Source: Nautilia profundicola AmH
GTDB lineage: Bacteria > Campylobacterota > Campylobacteria > Campylobacterales > Nautiliaceae
NCBI RefSeq assembly: GCF_000021725.1
Contig: NC_012115.1
Span: 893,001-957,000, forward strand
Reading direction: 5' to 3'
DNA length: 64,000 nt
How positions within the stretch are numbered: the first letter of the stretch is position 1; each line of letters starts with the position of its first letter. The notes below the pieces were generated by a model, which saw nothing but the letters and a program-made list of their open reading frames with translations, did no database searches and was not told where the DNA came from. This document shows, piece by piece, positions 62,938-64,000 of this stretch. Both the position numbers and the translations under genes were made by a program.

Positions 62938-63014
62938 TGAGATGATATAGATTTATAAAAAAGTAAGTAATGAAATGTAGTTAAAGTAAAGTTTATTCCC
63001 CTCCCATCGCATCA
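62938..63014 (+). repeat. Degenerate tRNA-Leu 3' end or decayed tRNA, right edge of island
   Basis: CCCTCCCATCGCATCA (62999-63014) matches the tRNA-Leu 3' end with 14 of 16 bases. At 62938-62944, TGAGATG could pair with CATCGCA with one mismatch, so an eroded tRNA of 77 bases is also possible. The centre no longer forms arms. Confidence 0.45.
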
Positions 63015-63177
63015 TAAACATGATTACAGAAATAAGCGTCTGTCATCATTTAGTTAATCCGTATCATCATTTTTATTACATTATTTACAAAAAAACAACC
63101 AAATGTTTAAATTAAAAAAACTGAAAAATATGAAAATTTACACACTCATATATTTAAAAAAAGAAAACAACATTTAT

Positions 63178-64000
63178 TTAAGCCGACAGTCTCTGTCTTA
63201 AAAATCTGACTTCTTCTAAGATTCCTTCTTCCGGAAGATTCATTTCTATAAAGTTTAGCATTCTGTTTACAATATTTTGTATACCTTTTGACTCTTTTAT
63301 ATAATCCATTTCTTCATCAATTCTTTCAAGCAATGCTAAAACAAAAGGTATATTTCTAATTTCTCTTTTTAATATAATTTCCAAATTCGGATATTTTTCA
63401 TCATAAATGTATGCAAATTTCCTCTTTTCTTTGCTTAATTGTTCTTGTTCAAAATCAATTACTTTATTTTTATCTAATGAATATTCAATATAACGTTTAT
63501 TTTTATAACTCGGCCTTCTTCTTAGCTCATCAAAAATTTTTTTTGCTTTTTCTATATTTCTTAAATCAAATTCTTCAGTATCAAATACCACTTTAAAAAC
63601 TTCAACATCGTCAAATTCACCTGTTTGAGGATTAAAAAACGGTATTTCATTAAGTTCTTTTATTTTTTTCAACTGTTCATTGTCAAGTATTCCTATTATT
63701 TTATTATCAGAGAAAGCAAAAAAAGGAGAAATTTTATTAATCAAAAAACCAATAACGAATTTTCTTTTGTCTTCATTCATATGACCATCAATAATTACTA
63801 AAAAACCTTTATTTATATTTTTGGCAATATCTATAAAACTACTATATTTTAAAGCATTGTTTTCATCATAAAAAGAGTTTATTTTTTTAACATCCAAATT
63901 GGATAAAACAGAAACCAGTTCAAGTTTAAATTTACTTTTCTTTTCTTTCGGAATTTTACATTCTTTAAAAAGCTCTAAAATTTTTTCTTTCGCAAAACTG
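63178..64000 (-). CDS. Unknown protein, 5' end outside window
   Basis: The frame runs to the right edge without a stop, so the gene is cut; at least 273 residues. It opens (in the window) SFAKEKILELFKECK, has a segment GFLVIIDGHMNEDKRKFVIGFL and a charged second half (FDELRRRPSYKNKRYIEYSLD), and ends EEGILEEVRFLRQRLSA, a helical tail. I do not recognise the family. A TTG within the frame at 63897 is not needed as a start. It lies beyond the presumed right end of the island. Confidence 0.75.
   Translation of the reverse strand, partial: SFAKEKILELFKECKIPKEKKSKFKLELVSVLSNLDVKKINSFYDENNALKYSSFIDIAKNINKGFLVIIDGHMNEDKRKFVIGFLINKISPFFAFSDNKIIGILDNEQLKKIKELNEIPFFNPQTGEFDDVEVFKVVFDTEEFDLRNIEKAKKIFDELRRRPSYKNKRYIEYSLDKNKVIDFEQEQLSKEKRKFAYIYDEKYPNLEIILKREIRNIPFVLALLERIDEEMDYIKESKGIQNIVNRMLNFIEMNLPEEGILEEVRFLRQRLSA

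Larger units (their letters stand above)
56353..63014. mobile_element. Putative AT-rich genomic island at tRNA-Leu
   Basis: The region begins at the tRNA-Leu 3' end and ends at a degenerate copy of it (CCCTCCCRTCGCAYCA at 56353-56368 and 62999-63014). In between, base composition is more AT-rich than the rest of the window, all genes run on the minus strand, most are unknown and several are decayed. No integrase is seen, so it is either an old, trimmed element or was moved by an enzyme encoded elsewhere. The right copy may instead be a decayed tRNA. Confidence 0.5.

Noticed and set aside
56282-63014. Integrase or transposase gene in the island
   Set aside because: None of the island frames shows tyrosine recombinase, serine recombinase or DDE motifs, so the island call rests on the repeats, composition and content alone.
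1-64000. CRISPR array
   Set aside because: No regularly spaced repeats of 24-40 bases with unique spacers were seen; the repeats present are seven- or eight-base tandem units.

Overview
The window looks like chromosomal DNA of a hydrogen-using member of the Campylobacterota, most likely a Nautiliales relative (Nautilia, Caminibacter or Lebetimonas type). The reasons are the low G+C, Shine-Dalgarno sequences of the AAGGAG type, GC-rich structured RNAs standing out of AT-rich surroundings (typical of a thermophile), a c-subunit of ATP synthase with a signal-like N-terminus, LPP20-like and SprA-like proteins, and many one- to four-base gene overlaps. The assignment is inferred from gene content, not from a database search.

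Region by region: 1-3.3 kb holds cell division and envelope genes (ftsA end, ftsZ, an MlaE-type permease, fliL, acpS), then a tRNA-Arg with anticodon GCG. 3.5-9.4 kb has a lipoprotein, a solute-binding protein with a SiaA-like PAS/PP2C phosphatase, a GC-rich structured RNA that resembles 6S RNA, hemD and guaA. 9.5-17.3 kb carries nhaD, nadB, a small lipoprotein missed by size filters, a DUF721/DciA-like protein, and an operon iorA-iorB-thioesterase-paaK-ACT for interconversion of aryl-pyruvates and aryl-acetates. 17.4-23.3 kb has a symporter with its tiny partner and a tight uvrC-ybhB-sprA-like-ribF operon. 23.3-27.5 kb is a duplicated SiaC/HD-GYP/SiaB signalling module. 27.7-30.4 kb has an ABC-F ATPase and a YihY protein.

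30.5-34.7 kb is the most striking part: a three-gene operon of an NiFe hydrogenase large subunit that ends exactly at the last nickel ligand motif (no maturation tail), a Tat-type small subunit, and a methyl-accepting chemotaxis protein whose periplasmic domain carries two CxxCH haem-c motifs. I read it as a hydrogen sensor wired to chemotaxis.

35.4-47.6 kb is an acetate/carboxylate block: acs, a histidine kinase and an OmpR-type regulator, DUF485-actP, a DUF294 protein, a DnaQ-like exonuclease, and oadG-oadA-oadB. Three promoters here (acs, DUF485-actP, oadGAB) share an 11-bp-period direct repeat TGCTAY-N5-TGCTRC placed exactly 16 bp (start to start) before the -10 box, so the regulator encoded between them is a good candidate for controlling all three.

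47.6-56.4 kb is ordinary housekeeping (outer membrane barrel, HD protein, FlgC-like rod protein, argH, osmC-like, Sel1, phosphoesterase, yfdX, lysE, aminotransferase, atpE, tRNA-Leu). 56.4-63.0 kb is a very AT-rich island beginning at the tRNA-Leu 3' end and ending at a degenerate copy of that end; it holds a KAP-family P-loop NTPase with an unknown helical partner, a membrane protein and decayed genes. A partial unknown gene runs off the right edge.
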